Shown here: positions 52,788 to 60,666 of the stretch, one piece after another
How positions within the stretch are numbered: the first letter of the stretch is position 1
Layout: every line of letters starts with the position of its first letter
Assembly: GCF_022346605.1 (NCBI RefSeq)
Contig: NZ_JAKRNT010000002.1
Location: 310,001 to 374,000 of the forward strand
Direction: 5' to 3'
DNA: 64,000 nucleotides
DNA from: Sporosarcina sp. ACRSL
Lineage (GTDB): Bacteria > Bacillota > Bacilli > Bacillales_A > Planococcaceae
The notes under the pieces: generated by a model
Databases searched by the model: none
Seen by the model: the letters and a program-made list of their open reading frames with translations, nothing else
What the model was told of the DNA's origin: nothing
Program-made: the position numbers and the translations under genes

Positions 52788-53664
52788 CGGCCTTTGCCTC
52801 CGTGAAGATCTTCCTGTAGCGCTCCTCCGATCCGAACACTTTTTTGTCGATATCATCAATGATGATCCGCTCTTGTTCCAATAAATAGAACACACGGTCA
52901 AGCGAAACGTCCTTCCGGTACAGATGTAGTCGTCCATCCACTACCTCGACGGGGATACCCACTGCTGCCAATGCCTTTTCCGCCTTTACAACATCGTTAA
53001 CAGTTATTTGATAGCGAACTTGCTCAAACTCGGCCATATTTTCCTGAATCAAATTCCCTTGCTTCAGGAATAAAATCGATGACGTTACCCGGTCAATTTC
53101 CGCTAGATTATGAGAGGACAATAAAATAGCCGTCCCTTCCTCACGTAGTGCGAGGAGCAATTCACGTACACGGATTGCGCTCGTTGGGTCGAGACCGTTG
53201 AGCGGCTCATCCAAAATCATCAGCTTCGGCTTGTTTACGACGGCCATCGCGAGCAGCAAATGCTGTTTCATTCCAAGCGAGTAATTTTTCACTTTCTTGT
53301 TCAAATAACTCGTTATGCCAATACGATCCGCTGTATCCAGCAGCTGCTTCTTCGACAATCCTTGCACATCACAGATGAACTGAAGATGGTCGTACCCCGT
53401 CAAATAGTCGTACAGCACCGTATTATCCTGCATGAACGAAATCTCACGGAAAATATTCGGGTCGCGATTGCTTTTCCCGAGAACCTTTATAATCCCCTTA
53501 TCCGCGTGCAGCAAGTTCGTTATGATGTTCATTAACGTCGACTTCCCCGACCCGTTCGGTCCAACGAGCGCAATAATCTGCGGCTCCTCGATATCAAACG
53601 TAATCCCCTTCAACACCTGTTCCTTGCCGTATGATTTGTATACGTCCTTCACTGATAAAATCAT
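52768..53664 (-). CDS. ABC transporter ATP-binding protein
   Basis: A 298-residue ATPase: MILSVKDVYKSYGKEQVLKGI, Walker A GPNGSGKST (about 37-45), Q-loop ISFMQDNTVLYDYLTGYDHL, signature NYSLGMKQHLLLAMAV, Walker B LMILDEPLNGLDP, H-loop LLSSHNLAEIDR. The signature SLGMKQH is typical of export-type, BcrA-like ATPases. It is first in a three-gene operon with the two giant permeases. The ATG at 53664 is 7 nt from GGGGGG; earlier in-frame ATGs are inside or before that site. Confidence 0.9.
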   Translation of the reverse strand: MILSVKDVYKSYGKEQVLKGITFDIEEPQIIALVGPNGSGKSTLMNIITNLLHADKGIIKVLGKSNRDPNIFREISFMQDNTVLYDYLTGYDHLQFICDVQGLSKKQLLDTADRIGITSYLNKKVKNYSLGMKQHLLLAMAVVNKPKLMILDEPLNGLDPTSAIRVRELLLALREEGTAILLSSHNLAEIDRVTSSILFLKQGNLIQENMAEFEQVRYQITVNDVVKAEKALAAVGIPVEVVDGRLHLYRKDVSLDRVFYLLEQERIIIDDIDKKVFGSEERYRKIFTEAKADELVEV

Positions 53665-53756
53665 GTCCATTCCCCCCGAACATATTTTATTTCCACTTAT
53701 CTCCATTCTACTATACTCCTATATTAATTAACAGAAAATATTAACTTTTATAAATT

Positions 53757-53799
53757 AAAAAGCAATGCACCTGAGTACAACGCTAGGTACATTGCTTTT
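53757..53799 (-). terminator. Terminator of the yugN gene
   Basis: AAAGCAATG and CATTGCTTT pair, with an inner ACCT/AGGT, followed by a T-run on the minus strand. Confidence 0.8.
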
Positions 53800-53812
53800 A
53801 CAAAGGAAAGTA

Positions 53813-54247
53813 TTAACTGGATTTCAGAAGCTCTTGCGCATACATACAGTCCAAAAGTTCTTTCACGGCGACTTCACCTGCGTGGATCCATCTGTTTTTA
53901 TTAATAATATTACCGTCCTTATCAATCGGCTGCTGGAATTGACTGAAGCCAGTCGCATCCAATAGTGAGTCACCGTCCCGATCCAGACCGACATGCACGA
54001 CATGCTTGATGACGAAAGGTGTACCGAATTTAATGTAAGCCTCATAGTCGTCAAGTTCGCCTTCCGTTACAACAAAAGGAAGTCGGATATAGATCGTTTC
54101 CCCGCCTTCCTGGCACAAAATATGGTCGAAGCATCCACGGTTATAATCCCAGTTTCCGCCCATGTGAAATCCGAGTTCACGAATACAATCTCTCACCAAA
54201 CCGAATGAAGCGATTTGCCCTTCGAGCTCCGTCTGTAATTTCAACAT
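53813..54247 (-). CDS. yugN: YugN-like family protein
   Basis: About 144 residues, cytoplasmic. IASFGLVRDCIRELGFHMGGNWDYNRGCFDHIL, YIRLPFVVTEGELDDYEAYIKFGTPFVIKHVVHVGLD and FSQFQQPIDKDGNIINKNRWIHAGEVAVKELLD match the YugN-like family (PF08868 as I recall), whose function is unknown. ATGs at 54250 and 54247 are adjacent; the second is 7 nt from AGGAGG. It stands alone, divergent from pepP. Confidence 0.85.
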   Translation of the reverse strand: MLKLQTELEGQIASFGLVRDCIRELGFHMGGNWDYNRGCFDHILCQEGGETIYIRLPFVVTEGELDDYEAYIKFGTPFVIKHVVHVGLDRDGDSLLDATGFSQFQQPIDKDGNIINKNRWIHAGEVAVKELLDCMYAQELLKSS

Positions 54248-54310
54248 CATATCTCCTCCTTCTAAGTTGCTTGTTTACAGCATTCACAAAAGAAGGCATA
54301 GACATACTAC

Positions 54311-54393
54311 AAATTGGCGGAAGCTGGCGAGCCTCGCATCGTTTCTATTAGATATCAATCATTTCCCGAGTATTATCGTCATTTTGTGACCTT
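54311..54393. repeat. Degraded 21-bp array H upstream of pepP
   Basis: TATCGTCATTTTGTGACCTT at 54374-54393 is 18 of 20 identical to the end unit of array G (55725). Exactly 21 bp earlier (54353) is TATCAATCA, a variant of array G's word TATCGGTCA, and 42 bp further up is ATTGGCGGAA, as at the start of array G. This looks like a shortened array of the same word, so pepP is flanked by related arrays. Confidence 0.55.
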
Positions 54394-54487
54394 ATTCCGG
54401 TAAAACTGAACTCCCACCCCCCTATTATTCCCCTGCTTCTTATGTCATAGTAATAATGGGAATATTTTTATTACTGGGGGTCTGACA

Positions 54488-55552
54488 ATGGAGAAACTAG
54501 TGAAGTTACGAGACAGATTTGATGAATTAGGAATTGACGGGATGCTTATTACGGACCCGTACAATCGGAGATATATGACCGATTTCACCGGAACAGCAGG
54601 GACGGTGCTTGTTTCAAAGACGGAAGCATATTTATTGGTTGATTTCCGCTATACAAGCCAGGCGAATGCGCAAGTGACGGATTTTACTGTGAGGGAAATC
54701 GATCGATCCATTATTTATGAAGAGATTTCTACTCTTGCGGAAAGCTTAGGAATTAAGAAGCTCGGATTTGAACAGCAGCATCAATCTTATTTTTATTACT
54801 CCCAACTTCTAAAGGCTGCCAAAGCAGAACTCGTGCCCGTATCTAATGTCGTTGAAAAGTTACGGATGATTAAAAATGATGATGAAGTAGCCATCTTGAA
54901 AAAAGCTGCTGAAATTGCGGATACTGCATTTGAGCATATTTTGACGTTCATAAAACCGGGACGGACTGAGATTGAAATCGCGAATGAATTGGAATTCCAT
55001 ATGAGAAAATTGGGCGCGACTTCTTCCTCCTTCGATATGATCGTCGCTTCCGGCGTGCGTTCCGCATTGCCGCATGGCGTAGCGAGTGAGAAAGTAGTGG
55101 AGCAAGGGGATATGGTGACACTTGACTTCGGTGCTTACTATAAGGGATATTGCTCTGACATGACAAGAACGGTTGCAGTCGGCGAGCCTGACCCGAAACT
55201 GAAGGAAATCTATTCGATTGTCCATGATGCTCTTGAAAATGCGCTGTCGGGTATCAAAGTCGGCATGACCGGGAAAGAAGCGGATGCATTAACCCGTGAT
55301 GTGATCAGCGAAAAAGGGTATGGCGATTATTATGGACATGGCATGGGGCATGGAATTGGCTTGTACATCCATGAAGATATATTCATGAATCCGACGTGCG
55401 AGCTACTTGTCGAGGAAGGAATGGTGTTGACGGTCGAGCCAGGCATCTACATTCCTGGTCTAGGCGGGGTGCGGATTGAGGATGATATTATCGTGAAGCA
55501 GGATAGCATTGAGATTATCACGAAGTCTCCGAAAAACTTAATCATTCTTTGA
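54488..55552 (+). CDS. pepP: Xaa-Pro aminopeptidase (M24, PepP/YqhT type)
   Basis: A 354-residue dimetal peptidase removing N-terminal residues before proline. The N-terminal creatinase-like domain is residues 1-125 (GMLITDPYNRRYMTDFTGTAGTVLV). Metal ligands of the pita-bread fold: two Asp in TLDFGAYYKGYCSDMTRT, His in YYGHGMGHGIGLYIHE, Glu in LTVEPGIYIPG and Glu in GGVRIEDDIIV. It is full length and cytoplasmic. GGGGG about 6-8 nt before the ATG serves as ribosome site. It is a single gene ended by a strong terminator; in B. subtilis yqhT sits next to efp, but not here. Confidence 0.95.
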   Translation: MEKLVKLRDRFDELGIDGMLITDPYNRRYMTDFTGTAGTVLVSKTEAYLLVDFRYTSQANAQVTDFTVREIDRSIIYEEISTLAESLGIKKLGFEQQHQSYFYYSQLLKAAKAELVPVSNVVEKLRMIKNDDEVAILKKAAEIADTAFEHILTFIKPGRTEIEIANELEFHMRKLGATSSSFDMIVASGVRSALPHGVASEKVVEQGDMVTLDFGAYYKGYCSDMTRTVAVGEPDPKLKEIYSIVHDALENALSGIKVGMTGKEADALTRDVISEKGYGDYYGHGMGHGIGLYIHEDIFMNPTCELLVEEGMVLTVEPGIYIPGLGGVRIEDDIIVKQDSIEIITKSPKNLIIL

Positions 55553-55560
55553 TACATGAA

Positions 55561-55590
55561 AGGACTTCCGGCTATCCGGAAGTCCTTTTT
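55561..55590 (+). terminator. Terminator of pepP
   Basis: AGGACTTCCGG and CCGGAAGTCCT form an 11-bp stem around CTAT, followed by T5. Confidence 0.9.
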
Positions 55591-55619
55591 AGTTGGCTTT
55601 TCTAACTCCATTGGCGGAA

Positions 55620-55745
55620 TATCGGTCAATTCCGGGAATTTATCGGTCAAGTTCACAATTTAATTGGTCACTTCGGCAGATGTATCGGTCACCCGCGGGG
55701 AGTTTTCGGTCACTTTCACAAGTTTATCGTCATTTCATGACCTTT
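55620..55745. repeat. 21-bp phased intergenic array G (word TATCGGTCA)
   Basis: Units start at 55620, 55641, 55662, 55683, 55704 and 55725, exactly 21 bp apart; the first 9 nt are TATCGGTCA or one to two changes away. The last unit reads TATCGTCATTTCATGACCTT, which aligns with the end unit of array A (TATGATCATTTCGGGACTTT). It lies between convergent pepP and the hydrolase gene, so the arrays are not tied to promoters. Confidence 0.87.
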
Positions 55746-55782
55746 TACCTATCAAGCATAGCTGCCTGGCGTCTGAATTCCA

Positions 55783-56769
55783 TCAATTTTCTGCAGCTAT
55801 TTGAAAGGCACCTTCCTTCCATTCACTCAGCCAGGCATCTAGATTCCTGATTGCCTCTTTATGGATCGGTTTACCAATCGTCTTGATGTAATCCTTCTTA
55901 TAAGTGAAAGGGGAGAGTGGTGTCAGCTGTTCTTTCAACCCGTGATCCATATTTTCCACAACGATGCATGTCGAAGGTCCTTTTACGTTTTCAGGTATCC
56001 TTTTTGCAAATTCAACACTGGATTGGAAATCCTTTGAGCCATTTATCGCTAATACAGGACATGCTACATGTTGCAAGCCTTCGACAATGTCGTAATCGAA
56101 ATGCTCGCGGTAGTATTTCGCGGGCATCTTAATTAAACCGGCAACCCGGATTACATCCTTATTTGTCGTCGTCAATTTCCTGTACGTCGCTTGTGCCTGT
56201 TTTTCGCTTTTATCCAAAGTATTGAATTTCCGAATGATGAACCCTTGCAAACCCTTCGCTTGTTTCAACTCGGAGTATAAGTGTTGCCTTTGGAGATCCA
56301 GACTTTCACGCGACCCTCCGCCTCCACCGGACAATAAAACCAATCCATTAAACGGTCTTTTCTCATATAAAGCAGTGCCAACAATACATCCCTCACTATG
56401 GCCTACCACAATAAGCCGATGCGGATCGGTGTTTGGATGAGATGCCAAAAACTCAAGGGCATTTGCCGCATCCGTCACTGCGTCCCAAAGCCCTGTTTGT
56501 TCAAAAACTCCTTCACTCTCCCCAACACCTCGTTTGTCATATCGAAGAGTTGCAAAGCCCAACGTTGCCAGGTGCTCTGCCAGGTCCCGATACAAATTGA
56601 ACTGGAATTTCCCTTTTTCCGCGTTCGCGTCCCGGTTCAGCTTACCTGATCCGGCAAGTATCAGGATTGCAGGTAACAGATCTTCTTTTGTAGCGGGTAA
56701 GGTCATTGTACCTTTCAAGATGACCTCACTTTTAATGACAACCTGTTGATTCTCCACTTGGATCCCCAT
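55783..56769 (-). CDS. Alpha/beta hydrolase (acyl peptidase-like)
   Basis: About 328 residues. Nucleophile elbow GHSEG (in RLIVVGHSEGCIVGTALYE), an LRYDKRGVGESEG segment, an Asp near INGSKDFQSSVEFAKRI and a His in VVENMDHGLKEQL complete the catalytic set. Family relatives act as esterases or dienelactone-type hydrolases; the true substrate is unknown. No signal peptide. ATG at 56769 is 7 nt from AGGGAG; ATGs at 56775 and 56790 are inside or ahead of it. It stands alone between array G and the AEC carrier. Confidence 0.85.
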   Translation of the reverse strand: MGIQVENQQVVIKSEVILKGTMTLPATKEDLLPAILILAGSGKLNRDANAEKGKFQFNLYRDLAEHLATLGFATLRYDKRGVGESEGVFEQTGLWDAVTDAANALEFLASHPNTDPHRLIVVGHSEGCIVGTALYEKRPFNGLVLLSGGGGGSRESLDLQRQHLYSELKQAKGLQGFIIRKFNTLDKSEKQAQATYRKLTTTNKDVIRVAGLIKMPAKYYREHFDYDIVEGLQHVACPVLAINGSKDFQSSVEFAKRIPENVKGPSTCIVVENMDHGLKEQLTPLSPFTYKKDYIKTIGKPIHKEAIRNLDAWLSEWKEGAFQIAAEN

Positions 56770-56860
56770 CGTCATTCTCCCTTGCTCCATTAATTGTCTA
56801 ATTTATGTTACGACGAATTCCTGTTATTCCCTTTGTTTTAAAAAATAAATTCTCAACGCT

Positions 56861-57787
56861 TCAAACAAACAATATCGCAGATAAATAAACGATAACCGTA
56901 ACCGTAATCGCACTTAACACGGTTGAAAATAGAACCGTCTGTGCCGCCAGATCCGGATACACGTCGTATTCCAACGCAAGTGTCGAACTGTTTCTAGACG
57001 TAGGGAAGGAACTTGCGATAAACAATGACTGGGCGACAATGCCATCGATTCCGAAAAGAAAGATGAGAAGCAATGCAACACTCGGGCCTATGATCAGCCT
57101 TCCGATGCTGCTAACGAGTATCGTCCGATTCATAATCGTTCTGATTTGAATTTGAGCGAGCTGTGCTCCTAATAAAATAAGTGCAATTGCCAAAAATGCA
57201 TCGGCCAGATGACTGATTGGAAGCCAGACAAATTTCGGAATCGGGGCTTGCAGCCAATTCAACAAACTGCCGAGGAGCATCGCGTGGATGACAGGCATTT
57301 TTAGTAACGATTTTAGAATTTCCAACCCCGACTTCGTTGTAGATATCAAATTATACAATCCATATGTATACGTTAAAATATTTTGAAAAACCATCACGAT
57401 AATTTGGATGGAGATGCCGAGGGGATTTGCTTGGAATAGCAGCTGACTGACCGGAATTCCATAGTTCCCCGAATTAATTAACGAAATACTATTTTTGAAT
57501 ATCGCAGATTCCCCTCTGTCTAACTTCAATAATTTACTCAAAACAGTTGTGACAACGATGATGGCTACACTGAAGGCAAACAAATAACCGATGATTTCAA
57601 AAAGGACATGAGCATCGACTTCCGTTTCATATAGATTGATGAAAACAGCGGCGGGCATAAGACAATACGTAATCAAATTCGAAATCGCCCTTAAGTTGAA
57701 TGCAAACTTCCTTTGTAAACTTGCACCAATTACTAGTAGGATCAAAATGGGAACGATAACATTTATGAAAATCGACCCTATGAACAT
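56861..57787 (-). CDS. AEC-family transporter (auxin efflux carrier type)
   Basis: A 308-residue membrane protein with about ten hydrophobic helices in two halves: IFINVIVPILILLVIGASLQRKF opens the first, LADAFLAIALILLGAQLAQIQI the second. The ISNLITYCLMPAAVFINLYE and SSFPTSRNSSTLALEYDVYPDLAAQTVLFSTVLS segments, with the conserved Asn-Tyr-Gly (NSGNYGIPVSQLLF), are typical. Members move organic anions such as malate; the substrate here is not readable. GGGGGG precedes the ATG. Confidence 0.9.
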   Translation of the reverse strand: MFIGSIFINVIVPILILLVIGASLQRKFAFNLRAISNLITYCLMPAAVFINLYETEVDAHVLFEIIGYLFAFSVAIIVVTTVLSKLLKLDRGESAIFKNSISLINSGNYGIPVSQLLFQANPLGISIQIIVMVFQNILTYTYGLYNLISTTKSGLEILKSLLKMPVIHAMLLGSLLNWLQAPIPKFVWLPISHLADAFLAIALILLGAQLAQIQIRTIMNRTILVSSIGRLIIGPSVALLLIFLFGIDGIVAQSLFIASSFPTSRNSSTLALEYDVYPDLAAQTVLFSTVLSAITVTVIVYLSAILFV

Positions 57788-57895
57788 GATGATCTCCCCC
57801 CAGAGTGAGGTTAATATACAGAAATCTCTTCCATTTGAGTATACAGTAAGGTAATTCGTTCTTGTAATTAAGAAAAAGTTATAACGTAGGATAAG

Positions 57896-57927
57896 AAAAG
57901 GACTTCCCTCTATTTGGAAGTCCTTTT
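57896..57927 (-). terminator. Terminator of yfkAB
   Basis: AAAAGGACTTCC and GGAAGTCCTTTT form a 12-bp stem around CTCTATTT; T-run on the minus strand. The stem sequence is close to that of the pepP terminator. Confidence 0.85.
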
Positions 57928-57991
57928 ACTCTTTTTTATGGCCGATCGTTTTGATTCTAATAGAAATAAATTGCTAGCATCAGTGCTCTCG

Positions 57992-59122
57992 TCAATCTAC
58001 TACAATATTCGCCCGTTTCTTCGTAAAGTCTTCCTCCGGATAATACGCGTCCTTCACTAATAAGTTTGGCCCTAAGCATTTCACGGCTGGACAGTGGCAG
58101 CTGATCGATTTTGCAAGAGGACGGTCAAGCCATCGGTCGAGCATTTCAGCTAATGAATCATGCTGGATATTGCCCATTGGAGGTGTATCTCCAAAATCGG
58201 TTACGATGACGTCTCCTGTGAAAATGTTGACGTTCAGACGAGAGCGGCCGTCCGGATCATTGCGGACCGAGACGTTTTTGCTGCTGTAAATACGTTGCAG
58301 CAGCTTCAAGTCTTCCTCATTTTGACTGCAAGGATAAAACGGCAATGTGCCGAATAGCATCCACACGTCTTCATTTCGCATATCCAATAATTGATGGATT
58401 GCTTCTCTCGTTTCATCTAATGAAAGAACTTCAAGCTGCGAAGCGAAGTCACTTGGGTACATCGGGTGCACCTCATGTCTTGCGCACTTCATCTCTTCAA
58501 CGACTTGGCGATGAATATGGCCGAGATGCGGAAGGGTCCGTTTATTCAACATCGTTTCAGCTGATACCATGACGCCCGCCTCCGCCAACGCCCGGCTATT
58601 GTCGATCATCCGCTGGAACTGCTCAGCACGGCGTTCCCTCGATGGCTTTCTTTCCATATTCGCAAAGCCGCCATCTACAAAATCATCGACGGTTCCCCAA
58701 TTATGAGATATATGCAAGACGTCAAGGAAAGGTGCTATTCCCATGTACCGCTCGAGAGGCATCGTCAAGTTCGAGTTCATTTGCGTGCGAATACCTCGTT
58801 CATGCGCGTATTTCAATAAAGGCAAAACGTATTGGTCAATCGATTTTTTGGAAAACATCGGCTCGCCGCCTGTAATGCTAATTGTCCGCAAATGTGGGAT
58901 TTCATCGAGGCGGGATAGAAGCAAGTCGATCGGTAAAGCGTCCGGATCTTTATTCTGCAACATATAGCCAACTGCACAATACTCGCATCGCATATTGCAC
59001 AAATATGTAGTCGTAAATTCAATGCTCGATAATGTTAATTTGCCATGATCCTGCATGTCCAAGTAAGCTTCCCACGGATCATAGGCAGGTGACATTTTTT
59101 GTAGTGTTGCTATATTCTTCAT
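57992..59122 (-). CDS. yfkAB: Radical SAM / CxCxxxxC protein YfkAB
   Basis: A 376-residue radical SAM enzyme. The cluster motif C-x3-C-x2-C is in TTTYLCNMRCEYCAVGYML; TISITGGEPMFS is the SAM-binding GGE; MNSNLTMPLERY follows. The C-terminus has SISCHCPAVKCLGPN, the CxCxxxxC motif that names the YfkAB group, probably a second Fe-S site. The reaction is unknown. In some B. subtilis annotations yfkA and yfkB are split; here it is one intact frame. It stands alone with its own terminator. Confidence 0.92.
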   Translation of the reverse strand: MKNIATLQKMSPAYDPWEAYLDMQDHGKLTLSSIEFTTTYLCNMRCEYCAVGYMLQNKDPDALPIDLLLSRLDEIPHLRTISITGGEPMFSKKSIDQYVLPLLKYAHERGIRTQMNSNLTMPLERYMGIAPFLDVLHISHNWGTVDDFVDGGFANMERKPSRERRAEQFQRMIDNSRALAEAGVMVSAETMLNKRTLPHLGHIHRQVVEEMKCARHEVHPMYPSDFASQLEVLSLDETREAIHQLLDMRNEDVWMLFGTLPFYPCSQNEEDLKLLQRIYSSKNVSVRNDPDGRSRLNVNIFTGDVIVTDFGDTPPMGNIQHDSLAEMLDRWLDRPLAKSISCHCPAVKCLGPNLLVKDAYYPEEDFTKKRANIVVD

Positions 59123-59199
59123 TTCTATTTGCTCCCTACTATATTAATGAAACATTAAATAGTATGAGCCTCATTCCATTCTTTTGCAACTTCGCCCAC

Positions 59200-59235
59200 A
59201 AAAAAAGTACCGGAGAGTGTCCTCACGATACTTTT
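59200..59235 (-). terminator. Terminator of the amidohydrolase-MFS operon
   Basis: AAAGTA/TACTTT plus an imperfect inner stem (GAGGACACTCTC), then T7 on the minus strand, 10 bp past the stop. Confidence 0.75.
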
Positions 59236-59244
59236 GTCGATACT

Positions 59245-60651
59245 TTATTTAACCGAATCAGGAATTAACGAGTGATACGTTTTGCCACCTAAGCGTTCCT
59301 GCAACTCGGCTTTCGCACGTTCAATAATCTTCGGGTTTTCCATCACTTGTACTGCAGTCGATGCAATTACTTTCGCCGCTTGCAACATTCCCTTGTGAGC
59401 GATTGGAGTCGCCCCTTGCGACACGACTTGCCATGTATGGAGCGGGGTGCCGAGTGCAAAACAAGTTGTAAGACATTGCATCGTCGGCACAATCCAGCTA
59501 ACATCCCCAACGTCTGTGGAGCCTGAAAGAATCGCTTCCGTAGTAGAATGGGGCGGAATGAGATCAGCAATCACCCTTTCTTTCAGCTTTCTCACCGTTT
59601 CTCGGTCCCTTCCAGCATACGCATTGTTCAAGTCTTCCTCTGACAACGTACTCCTGATCTCCTTCGCAAATGTAAGGTCCGCTTCATCGTAGGTCGGAAC
59701 CCCGACATTCACGAGGTTTTCATACATGACTTCAGCAAGGACAGAGTTAGGAATTAGATTTGACGCGGTTCCTACGAATTGGACTTCAAAAGTCGTCCCT
59801 GTCATCAAGGCAGCCCCGCGTGCAATATCGTGGACTCTTTCGTAAAGTGATTCCACTTCGTCCTTTTCCGCTGCCCGGATTAAATAGACAACTTCGGCAT
59901 TTGCCTGGACGACATTCGGCGAAGTGCCGCCCGTATCTGTCACTGCATAATGAATTCGTGCGTCCGGCACCATATGCTCCCGTAAATAATTGACACCGAC
60001 ATTCATCAACTCGACCGCATCGAGCGCGCTTCTGCCTAAGTGAGGTGTCGCTGCTGCATGGGCACTTTTCCCTTTGAATTTAAAACGTGCAGAATAATTG
60101 GCAAGCATCCTCACATTCATCAATCCCGGTACATCCCAAGGGTGCCACGAGAACGCGGCATCTACATCGTCAAACAAACCGGCCCTCGCCATGAACGCTT
60201 TACCGGATCCATTTTCCTCTGCAGGGCAGCCATAATAACGGACCGTTCCATGCAAACCGTTCTGTTCCATATACTCTTTCACGGCGACCGCCGCCGCAAA
60301 CGCACCTGTCCCAAGAAGATTATGGCCGCAGCCATGCCCATTTCCGCCTTCGATGACAGGATCGTGATACGTAAGCCCTTTCTTCTGACTGAGCCCTGGC
60401 AAAGCGTCGTATTCACCGAGAATCGCGACAACCGGTTTCCCTTTCCCGAAACTCCCGACAAAAGCGGTGCTAAGACCCGCAACACCACGCTCGACTTGAA
60501 AACCCTCCTCTTCTAACGCCCCTATAAGATAGGCGGATGATTGATGTTCGTGGAAATATAATTCAGGTACTTCCCAAATTTTATTGCTCAACGTAATGAA
60601 TTTATCTTTTTTTTCCTCAATACCAGTTGAAATGGTGTTTAGTATTTCCAT
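59245..60651 (-). CDS. M20 family amidohydrolase (AbgB-like)
   Basis: A 468-residue metal hydrolase. ILGEYDALPGLSQ, GGNGHGCGHNLLGTGAFAAAVAVKEYM (with the CGHN ligands), YYGCPAEENGSGKAFMARAGLF and the later SGSTDVGDVSWIVPTMQCLT are typical of the p-aminobenzoyl-glutamate hydrolase B subunit family; the dimerisation domain includes KFKGKSAHAAATPHLGRSALDAVELM. No AbgA partner is present. It lies 15 bp behind an MFS carrier, so the pair probably imports and cleaves an amide-linked substrate; which one is unknown. Confidence 0.9.
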   Translation of the reverse strand: MEILNTISTGIEEKKDKFITLSNKIWEVPELYFHEHQSSAYLIGALEEEGFQVERGVAGLSTAFVGSFGKGKPVVAILGEYDALPGLSQKKGLTYHDPVIEGGNGHGCGHNLLGTGAFAAAVAVKEYMEQNGLHGTVRYYGCPAEENGSGKAFMARAGLFDDVDAAFSWHPWDVPGLMNVRMLANYSARFKFKGKSAHAAATPHLGRSALDAVELMNVGVNYLREHMVPDARIHYAVTDTGGTSPNVVQANAEVVYLIRAAEKDEVESLYERVHDIARGAALMTGTTFEVQFVGTASNLIPNSVLAEVMYENLVNVGVPTYDEADLTFAKEIRSTLSEEDLNNAYAGRDRETVRKLKERVIADLIPPHSTTEAILSGSTDVGDVSWIVPTMQCLTTCFALGTPLHTWQVVSQGATPIAHKGMLQAAKVIASTAVQVMENPKIIERAKAELQERLGGKTYHSLIPDSVK

Positions 60652-60666
60652 GATTTTTCTCCTTCT

